Of a stretch of DNA of 64,000 nt, positions 53,304 through 61,830 are shown piece after piece. A model generated the notes under the pieces. The model did not search any database. It was not told the DNA's origin and worked only from the letters and a program-made list of their open reading frames with translations. This stretch comes from Burkholderia sp. Bp9143. Lineage in GTDB: Bacteria; Pseudomonadota; Gammaproteobacteria; Burkholderiales; Burkholderiaceae. Both the position numbers and the translations under genes were made by a program. Position 1 is the stretch's first letter; each line of letters opens with the position of its first letter. Where the stretch lies: NCBI RefSeq assembly GCF_003853645.1, contig NZ_QTPO01000030.1:41518-105517 (forward strand). Reading direction: 5' to 3'.

Positions 53304-53360
53304 GCGGCGGCGGCCGCTCATGCGACCCGGCGGCACGACCGCCCCGCCGCCGGTGCCGCG

Positions 53361-54080
53361 TCAGGGCGTATCGATGAGCCCGGCCGAGATCGCCTTGACC
53401 ACCGCCTGGACCTTGTTGGTCGCGCCGAGCTTCTCGAGAATGTTGTTCACGTGGAAGTTGACCGTGCGCTCCGAGATGCTGAGGATCTGGCCGATCTCGC
53501 ATGCGGTCTTGCCTTCTGCCGTCCAGCACAGCACCTCGCGCTCGCGCGCGGTCAGCGTGACGCTCGCCTCGGGCGACAGCTTCGGCACCATGAAGCGGCT
53601 CATCAGCGAATGCGACAGGTTGGCGAGCCAGTTGGTCTGCAGCGTCAGCATGTTGATCTCGGCCGGCGTGAGCCGGTCCGCATGACGCGCGATGCTCAAC
53701 AACCCGAACGCGCCGCGCGCCGCCCAGCTCGACTGCGCGATGCCCACCGACAGCCCGTGGTCACGCGCGTCCTGCCACAGCGGACACGGATCGATCCGGT
53801 CGACGTCCGGCCAGACGATCATGTTGGTGCTGAGCGCGCCGTCGCGAACCGTCGAGTCGATCTCGATGTAGTTCTGCGCCTGGTAGTGCGCCATCCAGCC
53901 GTCCGGATAGGTATTGAAGATCGCGACGGCCGGCTTCGACACGGGCAACGGCACACGAATGCCGTAACAGCAATATTCGAAGCCAAGGCGTTTAGAATAA
54001 GCGGCGATCCGCTGGAAGAGCTGCTGCTCGTCTTCCGCGGCGCTGAATTGTTGGTAGGCATCCTGCCAGCGCAGTTCCAT
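53361..54080 (-). CDS. cepR: quorum-sensing regulator CepR
   Basis: 239-residue LuxR-type regulator, nearly identical as far as I can recall to Burkholderia cepacia complex CepR. The N-terminal acyl-homoserine-lactone domain has the conserved W62, Y66, D75 and W90. The C-terminal GerE-type HTH spans about residues 176-235 (LTAREREVLCWTAEGKTACEIGQILSISERTVNFHVNNI). Bound to octanoyl-homoserine lactone it activates or represses genes with a cep box. It is divergent from rsaM, with a possible cep box between them. Confidence 0.97.
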   Translation of the reverse strand: MELRWQDAYQQFSAAEDEQQLFQRIAAYSKRLGFEYCCYGIRVPLPVSKPAVAIFNTYPDGWMAHYQAQNYIEIDSTVRDGALSTNMIVWPDVDRIDPCPLWQDARDHGLSVGIAQSSWAARGAFGLLSIARHADRLTPAEINMLTLQTNWLANLSHSLMSRFMVPKLSPEASVTLTAREREVLCWTAEGKTACEIGQILSISERTVNFHVNNILEKLGATNKVQAVVKAISAGLIDTP

Positions 54081-54101
54081 TCTTTCTCCGACGACGTCAC
54101 G

Positions 54102-54119
54102 CTGTCATACCTGTCAGGT
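54102..54119. promoter_or_regulatory. possible cep box between cepR and rsaM
   Basis: CTGTCATACCTGTCAGGT matches 11 of 18 positions of the cepI cep box, including the conserved CTGT start and CAG near the end. It is 35 bp before the rsaM start and 22 bp from cepR, so it could serve autoregulation. The match is moderate. Confidence 0.45.
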
Positions 54120-54153
54120 GCCAGCGCCGGTTCGGGGCTGATACATTCCGCGC

Positions 54154-54597
54154 ATGACTTCACCTTTGTTGCACCCGGTCCGCGGCCCGTCTCCGGACGG
54201 CTACGTGCGCCTGTCCGAAAGCGCACTGGCCGCGCTCGCGCTCGACCATGTCGCGAGCGGCCTCGATGCATCGCTGCTCGCGGAGCTGCGCGACAGCACC
54301 ATCGACGCGCGCCTGGCCGGCTACACCGAATGGCACCGCCCGGCCAGTACCGGCGTCGCGTACCTGACGATCGGCTGGGACTGGTATCTCGAGCGCGCGA
54401 CGGGCACGTTCGTGATCGCGGGCGGCGACGTCCGCAGCAACGTCATGGCCGTCGACGCCGCCGGCGCCGACCTCGGCATGTTCCGCACAGCCGCCGTGCT
54501 CGCCGCGCGGCTCGCACACATCGACTGGCCGGCCGCGGTCGCATCGGCGCTGCTCGGTCGCAACGACGCCTATCATGCCGGTCCCACGCTCCAGTGA
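54154..54597 (+). CDS. rsaM: RsaM, quorum-sensing modulator (DUF4902)
   Basis: 147-residue protein of the RsaM/DUF4902 family. It is encoded between cepR and cepI in the standard arrangement and is known as a negative modulator of acyl-homoserine-lactone production. Conserved parts are YVRLSESALAALALDHVASGLD, AGYTEWHR, YLTIGWDWYLE and the VRSNVMAVD strand. RsaM lacks a DNA-binding domain; it is thought to act through a fold without close relatives. The assignment rests on both sequence and gene order. Confidence 0.9.
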   Translation: MTSPLLHPVRGPSPDGYVRLSESALAALALDHVASGLDASLLAELRDSTIDARLAGYTEWHRPASTGVAYLTIGWDWYLERATGTFVIAGGDVRSNVMAVDAAGADLGMFRTAAVLAARLAHIDWPAAVASALLGRNDAYHAGPTLQ

Positions 54598-54727
54598 CAA
54601 CCGGCCGCGCATTCCTCTGACATTTCCACAAGACTGGCGCTCTTTATAAGCAAAAGCCGCCCGTATTTCAATCCCGCCGATCAAGAAACCGTTACCACCG
54701 GTCGAATGGTGTCGGCGCACCCTCACC

Positions 54728-54745
54728 CTGTAAGAGTTACCAGTT
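54728..54745 (+). promoter_or_regulatory. cep box of the cepI promoter
   Basis: CTGTAAGAGTTACCAGTT is the well-known CepR-binding element of Burkholderia cepacia complex cepI, with imperfect dyad symmetry. It is 61 bp upstream of the cepI ATG. Confidence 0.92.
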
Positions 54746-54806
54746 ACCGCCTCCTCGGGACGCGCGATGTAATGCGTGCATACCAAAGTACCGATCCGAG
54801 GACACC

Positions 54807-55415
54807 ATGCGGACCTTCGTTCACGAGGAAGGGCGGTTGCCACACGAACTTGCAGCGGATCTCGGGCGCTATCGGCGCCGTGTGTTCGTCGAACAGCTCG
54901 GTTGGGCGCTCCCGTCGGCGAACGAGCGTTTCGAGCGCGACCAGTTCGATCGCGACGATACCGTCTACGTGTTCGCGAGAAACGCCGGCGGCGACGTGTG
55001 CGGATGTGCGCGCCTGTTGCCGACCACCCGCCCGTATCTGCTGAAGTCGCTGTTCGCCGACCTGATCGCCGAAGACGTCGCGCTGCCGCAATCGGCCGCC
55101 GTCTGGGAGCTGTCGCGGTTCGCGGCGACCGGCGACGAAGGCGGCCCGGGCAATGCCGAGTGGGCCGTCCGCCCGATGCTCGCCGCTGTCGTCGAATGTG
55201 CGGCGCAACTGGGCGCGCGGCAGCTGATCGGCGTGACGTTCGCGAGCATGGAGCGGCTGTTCCGCCGGATCGGCGTGCACGCGCACCGGGCAGGTCCGCC
55301 GAAACAGGTGGACGGTCGTCTGGTTGTCGCGTGCTGGATCGACATCGATCCGCAAACGTTTGCCGCACTAGGAATCGAGCCGGGACGGGTCACCCGGCAA
55401 GCCATCGCCGCCTGA
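54807..55415 (+). CDS. cepI: acyl-homoserine-lactone synthase CepI
   Basis: 202-residue LuxI-type synthase that makes octanoyl-homoserine lactone (and some hexanoyl) from S-adenosylmethionine and acyl-ACP. The N-terminal RRRVFVEQLGW, the FERDQFD stretch, GCARLLPTTRPYLL, WELSRFA and the SMERLFRRIGVHAHRAG segment are family signatures. Transcription is activated by CepR through the cep box upstream. It forms the quorum-sensing module with cepR and rsaM. Confidence 0.97.
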   Translation: MRTFVHEEGRLPHELAADLGRYRRRVFVEQLGWALPSANERFERDQFDRDDTVYVFARNAGGDVCGCARLLPTTRPYLLKSLFADLIAEDVALPQSAAVWELSRFAATGDEGGPGNAEWAVRPMLAAVVECAAQLGARQLIGVTFASMERLFRRIGVHAHRAGPPKQVDGRLVVACWIDIDPQTFAALGIEPGRVTRQAIAA

Positions 55416-55467
55416 GCCGGAACGCGCGTAGTCCGGCCGGGCGGCATCGTAACGAAGGAGAATCACC

Positions 55468-56229
55468 TTGGACCAATCTCAGGTCTTTCGCGCGATGATG
55501 CCCGGTTTGACGAGCGCCGGCGGCGCCCGCATCGCAGTCGCCTACCCGTCGTTTCCGCGGCCGCTGCCGCTCGTGCGGCTCGATCGTCGCGGGCTCGTGT
55601 TCCGGGCGCCCGGCGCCGCGCCGCTCGTGTGCGGGCTGCCGCGCGCGGCCACGCTGCTGGTTGCGGACGAGCCTCTTTGCTCGCTGCGCCTCGTGATCCG
55701 CGACGTCGCCGCTGCCAGCGACGGCCGGCACGACCTGACGATGCAGCCGTCCGGTGCCGCCGGCGACGAGCTGCTGTGGCACGCGCTGCGCGAGCGTGAA
55801 CCGTACCGGCAGATCCGGCAGCCGCTCGCGCCCGTCGATGCGGCCATCGCGTCGAACGGCGAGCCGCAGGCCGCCGGCGACGCCGCGCGGCGTCCGTCGC
55901 GCAGCGCGGCGTTCCGTCTGCGCTGCCACAACGATGCGCTGTTCTTTGCCGACTGGCTCGAATATCACTTCGACGAGTTGCGCGCGCTGTCGCAACGGCA
56001 CGGGCCGCAACTGCAGCTCAACCAGCTGCAGCGGCAAGTCGCCGACGACGAGGTCGGCGTGCGCTTCGTCTACGACGTCGACGGACACGCGACGCGGCAC
56101 GCGCTGACCGACTGCGCGCGCGAGGCCTGCGCGTGGATCGAGACGGAAATGCGCAACAAGTACGCGGTGCCGGTTGCGCAGGAGCGGTTCGGCGCGTTTG
56201 CCGCACACGCGCGGGCGGGCCGGATGTGA
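55468..56229 (+). CDS. hypothetical protein downstream of cepI
   Basis: 253-residue soluble protein beginning at a TTG (55468) behind a strong AAGGAG, 52 bp after cepI and probably co-transcribed. It contains QVFRAMMPGLTSAGGARIAVAY, LLWHALREREPYRQIRQ and a C-terminal RLCCHN-like patch (FRLRCHNDALFFADWLEYHFDELRALSQ). No known domain is clear to me. I recall the gene in this position in Burkholderia cenocepacia being described as affecting AHL levels, but cannot verify this here. Confidence 0.75.
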   Translation: MDQSQVFRAMMPGLTSAGGARIAVAYPSFPRPLPLVRLDRRGLVFRAPGAAPLVCGLPRAATLLVADEPLCSLRLVIRDVAAASDGRHDLTMQPSGAAGDELLWHALREREPYRQIRQPLAPVDAAIASNGEPQAAGDAARRPSRSAAFRLRCHNDALFFADWLEYHFDELRALSQRHGPQLQLNQLQRQVADDEVGVRFVYDVDGHATRHALTDCAREACAWIETEMRNKYAVPVAQERFGAFAAHARAGRM

Positions 56230-56361
56230 GAGCGGCGGCCGCCGCACCGACGGACGTCGGCTTTTCGGCAGGACACTGTGGGACGCGCGCGACGGCTGGA
56301 TGGCGCGCAGTTCCACCCTGGTCGGGAACGCCCGCTGACGCTGCGCTGCACAATTACAACT

Positions 56362-56456
56362 AGGGCTTGCCAGCCCTCGGGTTTTCCCTTAAAGTTACGT
56401 CTGTCTCCTCCATGTCTCCAAACATGGATTCAGCCCGCTCCAGTAGCGGGCTTTTT
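56362..56456 (+). ncRNA. candidate small RNA with three hairpins
   Basis: A 95-base stretch without a gene folds into three perfect hairpins: AGGGCT/AGCCCT (56362-56377), CCATGT/ACATGG (56410-56427) and AGCCCGCT/AGCGGGCT (56432-56452). The last is followed by T5, a textbook intrinsic terminator. Between hairpins 1 and 2 is an unpaired pyrimidine-rich run ending TCTCCT, which could pair with ribosome-binding sites. This is the layout of an Hfq-type trans-acting sRNA. It lies 133 bp downstream of the gene after cepI. The promoter was not clearly seen; a TACAAC -10-like element is at 56355-56360. Confidence 0.6.
56432..56456 (+). terminator. intrinsic terminator of candidate sRNA
   Basis: 8-bp stem AGCCCGCT/AGCGGGCT with loop CCAGT, followed by five T. 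It would also end any read-through from the cepI transcript. Confidence 0.8.
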
Positions 56457-56565
56457 CTTGCCTGCGATAATTTATCGGGGCCACATCGAAGCACCATGCT
56501 ATTCGCCCGCGGCGCGCCCAGGCCCGCCCCGGCGGCTTGTCGTCGGCTCAAACGTGCCCGGGCCA

Positions 56566-57136
56566 TTACGCGCTGACGTCGCCGTCGAGACGAACGGGCG
56601 TCGCGTGCGCGACAATCACCACATGCCGCCGCAGTGCATGTCCTTGCGGCAACGCAAGATGAACGAAATCGCGCATTGGCTGCCGCACCATTCCGAGCCG
56701 CCGTGCCACGTACTGCGATCGCAAGTTGGCGGCAGCCGTCCACGCGAAGATTTCGTCGAGCCCGATCCTGCCGAATCCGTCGGCCAATGCCGCAGCGGCC
56801 GCTTCGGCGACATGGCCATGCCCCCTACGATGCGCGGGCCTGGCGCCACATGATCTCGACACACGGTGCCATCGGATGCTCGTCGCGCACTTCGCGCGAC
56901 AAACCGCAGAGCCCGATCAGCGCGCCATCCGCACGGCGCTCGATCGCCCACACACCGAAACCGTGCGCGTCGAAATGTGCATCGAAGCGCGCGACGGTGA
57001 CCTTCGCCTCATCGACGGACATCGGGCCACGCGCGAGCCACGCGGTTACGTCGGGATTCGCATGAATCGCAGTCAGCGCACCGGCATCGTCCGGTCGCCA
57101 GCGACGCAACGTCAAACGTTCAGTTTCGATCTTCAC
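56566..57136 (-). pseudogene. frameshifted GNAT acetyltransferase (RimJ/RimL type)
   Basis: The N-terminal part reads well in one frame from a GTG at 57136: VKIETERLTLRRWRPDD, a RimJ/RimL-type start, continuing to VEIMWRQARA and a stop at 56825. The C-terminal part continues in another frame as HRRGHGHVAEAAAAALADGFG, then LDEIFAWTAAANLRSQYVARRLGMV. The join falls in a CGCG repeat near 56831-56836, so loss of one CG dinucleotide (or a sequencing error) would explain it. The intact protein would be about 190 residues. Confidence 0.8.
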
Positions 57137-57378
57137 TGGCGGGTTCAACCGTGATCGGGACTTGCAGGAGGCACGCGATACGCCAGACCGCGCGCACGCA
57201 ATTCTCGTAGCGCAGGAGCGAGCCCGAAGGCGAAGCGGCGAAACGAGGCAATCGCGATCACATCCCTGGCACCGATGCATTGCGGTCTAAACCCCTTCCC
57301 CGCGGAGCCCCCTTCACGCCTTCCCGTGCCTGTGTCGTGTCAAGAATCTCTTGATGCAACGGGTACATTGTTGCGGTC

Positions 57379-58602
57379 CTATTCCGACTTGACCGGCATC
57401 GTGACAGACTGCGAACCAGATCGCGGCAAATGGTCGAGCCGCGGCAACCAGCCGAAAGCGATGGTCATCAGCGCCGAACCCGCGATGAGCATCGGCACCA
57501 CCATGGGCCAAGCGCCGAAGTGGAAATGCGGATCGACAAAGGCCGCCGCCGTCTGTCCCATGCAGAACGCGGTGAACATCATGAGGAATCCGGACCACGA
57601 TACCGCGCGCGCTGCCAGGCGCGGCAGCCCTCCCACGGCGTTGGCCTGCCCGCAAGGCTGGTGGATGCCGTGTCCGAGGCTATATACCCCGTGCCCCAGC
57701 AGCAGCGGCCAGGCGGCGTCGGGTAGCAGCCAGCAACCCAGTGCTTGAATGACGGCACCCGACAGGCTCAGAATTGCGCCCAGCCGCACCGTCCGCAACA
57801 CACCGTGACGATGGAGCAGACGTCGGCAGGCGATCGTGCTCACCATGTAAACCAGCGAGCCGCCAGCAGGTATCCAGCCGTACAACTGGGGTGACAGGCC
57901 CAGGTAGCCGATATACACCATCGGCGACAGCAAAAGAAAACAGAAGATACCGCTGTAGGTCGTCGCGGCCAACATCGCCCACGCCCGAAACTCCGCATTG
58001 TTGAATATCTCGCGAATACTCCCGACGGGCGCTTGTACCGTGCTCACCTGGTAACGGGTTTCCGCAAAGCCGCGCCAACACACGACGCACAGTACGAGCG
58101 CGTACAGGCTCATCCCTGCGAGCACCCACCGCCAACCCGCGTATTGCGAAACATAGGCGCCGATGATCGGCGCGGTCAGTGCTGCCGCTCCCAGCCCCGT
58201 GAGTCCACGCGCCATGACGTGAGGGCCATCGTTGGCCGGATACAGGTCTCGTACGGCAGCGCGCGCACACACGAGGATTGCTGCCATTGCCAGTCCCTGG
58301 CACGCACGCGCCGCGGTCAGCATCCATGCGCTGCCCGCGAGCGCTCCAGCCAATGCGGCGATGGCGTAGATTGCCAGCCCGGCTAGTAGCACGGGGCGGC
58401 GGCCATGGCGATCGGCGAGACTCCCCATCGGCAACTGTCCGATGCCGAATGCGAGTGCGAACATCGTCAGGCTGGCGCTGGCCGCCCCGAGCACGTCCGC
58501 GATCGCAGGCAGCGCCGGCAAGTAACTGTCGGTAGCGACCGGCTGCGCAGCCAGCAGGAAGGGCAATAGCAATGCGAAGCTCAGGGAGCCGCGGCGAATC
58601 AT
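57379..58602 (-). CDS. Bcr/CflA-type MFS drug efflux transporter
   Basis: 407-residue twelve-helix major facilitator of the DHA1 Bcr/CflA group, which exports drugs such as bicyclomycin or chloramphenicol with protons. Motifs: ATDSYLPALPAIADVLG in TM1, GQLPMGSLADRHGRRPVLLAGL in loop 2-3, and RACQGLAMAAILVCARAAVRDLYP in TM4. C-terminal helices are followed by a short polar tail. It stands alone and might equally export a metabolite. Confidence 0.83.
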   Translation of the reverse strand: MIRRGSLSFALLLPFLLAAQPVATDSYLPALPAIADVLGAASASLTMFALAFGIGQLPMGSLADRHGRRPVLLAGLAIYAIAALAGALAGSAWMLTAARACQGLAMAAILVCARAAVRDLYPANDGPHVMARGLTGLGAAALTAPIIGAYVSQYAGWRWVLAGMSLYALVLCVVCWRGFAETRYQVSTVQAPVGSIREIFNNAEFRAWAMLAATTYSGIFCFLLLSPMVYIGYLGLSPQLYGWIPAGGSLVYMVSTIACRRLLHRHGVLRTVRLGAILSLSGAVIQALGCWLLPDAAWPLLLGHGVYSLGHGIHQPCGQANAVGGLPRLAARAVSWSGFLMMFTAFCMGQTAAAFVDPHFHFGAWPMVVPMLIAGSALMTIAFGWLPRLDHLPRSGSQSVTMPVKSE

Positions 58603-58748
58603 TCAGGCATATCTCGGTGAAGATGTATTCCACATGGGATCGTTGCGACGACTCGAAGGGAGCGGTCGGGAAACGGTACGCGCCGGACGGCACGTGCCGT
58701 CACACACGTCTGTCGAATCATTTTCGTGATGCAAAGGACAAATTGGCC

Positions 58749-59582
58749 TCAGTACGCGATGGTCGCGGCGCGCCGCAGTTCGTCGGCCGTGGCGCTGCCG
58801 AAGCCGAAGAACTCCAGATAGGCGGGAATCATCTCGAATAGCATGTCCGTGCCCACCTGTACTTCGCAGCCCTTGTCGCGCGCTGCGCGCAGAAACGGCG
58901 TGTACTCCGACTTCATCACCACTTCACCGACAAAACAGTCGGGCGACACACGTGCGACGTCGAACGGCAGCGGATCGTCCTCCCTCATCCCGATCGGCGT
59001 TGCATTGACCACCACCTCGAATCCGTCCGGATCGTTCGAGCCGGTACGCACCGTCAGCGTCGGATAATGCTCGCGCAGCCGCCGGGCCAATTCGGCGGCG
59101 ACCTCGGGCCGCGTGTCATACAGCGCCAGTTCCGCCACGCCGGCCGCAGCAAGCGAAGCTGCAATCGCCGAACCTACCCCGCCTGCGCCCGCAACCAGCA
59201 CGCGCGCGCCGTCGAGCCTCCTCCCCTTGCGCAACATGCCGCGCACGAAACCGGCACCGTCGAACTGGTCACCCAGCAGGGTGCCGTCGGGACGCTTGAG
59301 TACCGCGTTGCAGGCGCGGGCGATGCGCACCGCCGGGGTGACTTCGTCGACGAGCCCGACCGTCGTCACCTTGTGCGGCATCGTCACCAGCGCGCCGCGC
59401 AGGTTGGTGAAACGGAAGATCGACTCGAAACTCTGCACGTAGTCCTCGGCCTTGACGCCCATCGGCACCACGACCGCGTCGATCCCCTTCTGCTCGAACC
59501 AGGGGTTGTAGATCATCGGCGACTTGAAACTCTCGGTCGGGTAGCCGATGTGCGCAATGAGGGTGGTCTTTCCGGAAATCAT
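58749..59582 (-). CDS. shikimate/quinate dehydrogenase-like protein
   Basis: 277-residue AroE-family protein. The catalytic Lys71 (TMPHK) and Asp108 (GDQFDG) are present, as are N92 and the Rossmann motif GAGGVGSAIAASLA. The acidic residue after strand beta2 (LYDTRPE) suggests NAD rather than NADP, as in catabolic quinate/shikimate dehydrogenases. The substrate loop is unusual (TESFKSPMIYN, where AroE has SxSxSP..HN). It lies 24 bp after the MHS importer gene, so uptake and oxidation of a shikimate-like acid is the likely job. The start could also be the GTG at 59588. Confidence 0.83.
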   Translation of the reverse strand: MISGKTTLIAHIGYPTESFKSPMIYNPWFEQKGIDAVVVPMGVKAEDYVQSFESIFRFTNLRGALVTMPHKVTTVGLVDEVTPAVRIARACNAVLKRPDGTLLGDQFDGAGFVRGMLRKGRRLDGARVLVAGAGGVGSAIAASLAAAGVAELALYDTRPEVAAELARRLREHYPTLTVRTGSNDPDGFEVVVNATPIGMREDDPLPFDVARVSPDCFVGEVVMKSEYTPFLRAARDKGCEVQVGTDMLFEMIPAYLEFFGFGSATADELRRAATIAY

Positions 59583-59606
59583 GATCACTGGTGGTGCTCT
59601 CTTCCG

Positions 59607-60992
59607 TTAGGCGGCCAGGGCCTGTGCGCGCAACCGTTCGTACTCGGTCTTGCCAACCGGTTGCGCATCGGGCTTACCCAGATCGCTCATGTGGATCCGA
59701 TAGGTTTCCCGAGCGCTCAACGCAGCCAGTGCGGCAATTACGGTGACCCCGAACGCGATCGCGCCGACGGTGAGCCAGATATTTGCGGCACCGGGTGGCG
59801 CCACGGCCGTGAAGAGCGCCGGCAGCATCGCGGTAGCGGCGGTACCGATGTTCTGCGAGATCGCCATCGCGGAGACGCGCGTGCGAGTCGGGAACAGTTC
59901 CGGGTAAAAGCTCGGGAATACCGCGTTGTACCCCTGATAGACCACGCCCCACATCAGAAGCGACATTGCAAAAGCCAGCGGCACGCTCTTGATGCTGATC
60001 GCGTACAGATACCCAAACGCGAGCAGGCCCGACACCAGCGCACCGAAAACGATCGGCGGCTTGCGGCCGATCTTATCGGACAGGTTGCCGACGTACGGAA
60101 TCACCAGCACCGCAACGATATTGCCCGCAACCGGAATCCAGAGATAGACGTCCTTCGCGAAACCGATGCCGTAGGCCGGCTGCACCGCGTATGCCGCGCC
60201 AAAGATCGTCGCGACCACCGGGATCACGTTCATCAGCGCCATGCAGACTACACGCAGCATGTCCGTCCAGTTGTACTTGAACGCGTCGACGACGGGCGAG
60301 CGCGAGCGTGCCTGCCGTCCCTCTTTGTCAGTGAAGGCCGGCGTCTCGTCCACCTTGCGGCGAATGATCCAGCCAGCAATGATGACCACCACGCTCAGCA
60401 GGAACGGAATACGCCATCCCCAACTGTTGAACTGCTCGGTTGGCATGTAGTGCGCGAGCGGCAGGAACACGGCAGCCGCCAGCACCTGCCCTGCCTGCAC
60501 ACCTTGCAGTGTGAAACTGGAGAAGAAGCCGCGGCGGCCGAAGGGCGCGTGTTCCAGGATCATGGAACTGGCGCCGGAGATTTCTCCCGCCACCGCAAAG
60601 CCCTGAATCAGGCGGAGGATCACCAGCAATACCGGCGCGAGCAGGCCGACTTGGTCGTAGGTGGGCAACAGGCCGACCCCGATGGTCGAAAAGCCCATCA
60701 GGAACATGCACGAAAGCAGCACAGTCTTGCGTCCATGGGTGTCACCGAGGTGACCCAGCACGAACGCACCGATCGGCCGCGCAACATAACCGACGCCGTA
60801 GGTTGCCAGCGACGCGACGATCGCAGTCGTTGGATCGCCCTTCGGAAAGAATATCTGCGGAAAGATCAGCGCGGCCGCCGTCGCGTAGATGAAGAAGTCG
60901 TAGTATTCGAGCGCCGAGCCGATCCAGCCGCTCGCGGCGGCTTTCTTCGACTGGTGTTTGCCGTGGGGTTCGTGAGCCGCGGATGCGGTCAT
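59607..60992 (-). CDS. MHS-family MFS importer (shikimate/alpha-ketoglutarate permease type)
   Basis: 461-residue metabolite:H+ symporter. Features are SGWIGSALEYYDFFIYATAAALIF in TM1, ARPIGAFVLGHLGDTHGRKTVLL (MHS loop motif), RLIQGFAVAGEISGASSMILEHAPFGRRGF and VGNLSDKIGRKPPIVFG. It is most like ShiA. It is upstream of the shikimate dehydrogenase-like gene on the same strand. The gene has its own promoter region facing the degraded insertion-sequence block. Confidence 0.87.
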   Translation of the reverse strand: MTASAAHEPHGKHQSKKAAASGWIGSALEYYDFFIYATAAALIFPQIFFPKGDPTTAIVASLATYGVGYVARPIGAFVLGHLGDTHGRKTVLLSCMFLMGFSTIGVGLLPTYDQVGLLAPVLLVILRLIQGFAVAGEISGASSMILEHAPFGRRGFFSSFTLQGVQAGQVLAAAVFLPLAHYMPTEQFNSWGWRIPFLLSVVVIIAGWIIRRKVDETPAFTDKEGRQARSRSPVVDAFKYNWTDMLRVVCMALMNVIPVVATIFGAAYAVQPAYGIGFAKDVYLWIPVAGNIVAVLVIPYVGNLSDKIGRKPPIVFGALVSGLLAFGYLYAISIKSVPLAFAMSLLMWGVVYQGYNAVFPSFYPELFPTRTRVSAMAISQNIGTAATAMLPALFTAVAPPGAANIWLTVGAIAFGVTVIAALAALSARETYRIHMSDLGKPDAQPVGKTEYERLRAQALAA

Positions 60993-61442
60993 GATGGTCT
61001 CCGTTTTCTTTAGACAAATAACGATTCGCTTACATCGCTTTACTGATCGAAAGCGTAGCCGCGCGTGGCGGCTGGAGACAAGGGAGTAGTACAGATTTTC
61101 GTTCGATCATCGCGCGTTTACGTTCGTTGATCGTACGCTACAAGGGTTTCTCCGAGTCGGCGTCGTGGTGTGGATTACTGACGATCGAGATGACATGCCA
61201 ATTTGTCCGACGATTTATTTCGAATGCAGCCCGATGCGAGCCGCACAATCTTCGTCTGCTGGTCACGGTATCGGGGAACCCAATGCTCGCTATGCGCTGC
61301 CGAGCGGACAACACCCTCGATTTGGATCAGGTAAGAACGGACGCACGTTCGTTCGCCTGCCCGAGAGTCCAGCACGTCGTCGGGCTATTGCCTGATGCGC
61401 GATTCGCGAACGCTGCTGTCGTCGGGATTGGGGACGATTCGT
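60993..61442. other. intergenic, no gene recognised
   Basis: About 450 bp with lower G+C than the flanks. Frames are open on both strands (for example 61127-61444), but I see no family. It could contain remains of a regulator for the shikimate operon. Confidence 0.4.
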
Positions 61443-61580
61443 GAAACGGAGCGCTTCGTCGCAGTGCTCGGTGCGTCGAACTACACGTGCGCCGAAGCGA
61501 CCTGGACGCAGCTGTTACCAGACTGGCGTACACAAGCCCAGCTTCTACGATCCGCTGATCAATCGTAAGCGGCTGGCCAA
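61443..61580 (+). mobile_element. remnant of IS21-family istA transposase
   Basis: The strand encodes ETERFVAVLGASNYTCAEATWTQLLPDW, then after a frame break HKPSFYDPLINR. Both are pieces of the IstA DDE region, where they are normally separated by about 30 residues. The pieces abut, so an internal deletion and frameshift have inactivated the gene. No intact istA/istB or terminal repeat is visible. Confidence 0.7.
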
Positions 61581-61614
61581 CACGTCTTGGCGAGCAGTTT
61601 AGGCGGCCGTCGTG

Positions 61615-61700
61615 AGACGGCTGCCAACGATGCGGCAGCAGCGCGTCGATGTCGCTGCCTTTGTGGGTCGGCAAGCGTGTACTCGACGTCGTCAAGATGA
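61615..61700 (-). mobile_element. remnant of IS66-family TnpC C-terminus
   Basis: Minus strand reads TRLPTHKGSDIDALLPHRW, the conserved C-terminal end of IS66 TnpC, with the preceding residues in another frame. Only this piece remains. Confidence 0.6.
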
Positions 61701-61722
61701 GACTAACCTGCCACCAAGGCAA

Positions 61723-61830
61723 ATCATCTTTCGTGTCTACAGCCGCACTCTGCTGTTAGACGAGCGTCGTGAGTTACTGCAAAACTGGGCCGATTTGATC
61801 GATACTCTGGCATCGGCTCGCTCTCGTTAA
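61723..61830 (+). mobile_element. C-terminal remnant of a tyrosine integrase (plus strand)
   Basis: Short frame ending VYSRTLLLDERRELLQNWADLIDTL resembles the tail of P4-type integrases (Y-x-R...ERR-x-LMQ-x-WADYL). It ends tail-to-tail, with a 3-bp overlap, against the minus-strand integrase fragment. No upstream catalytic domain is present. Confidence 0.45.

Noticed and set aside
56360..56743. Minus-strand frame across the small RNA candidate
   Set aside because: It covers an intrinsic terminator and three hairpins and has no recognised domain; an RNA reading explains the conserved structure better.
61127..61444. Plus-strand 105-codon frame before the istA remnant
   Set aside because: I found no similarity to any regulator or transposase, and the region looks decayed.
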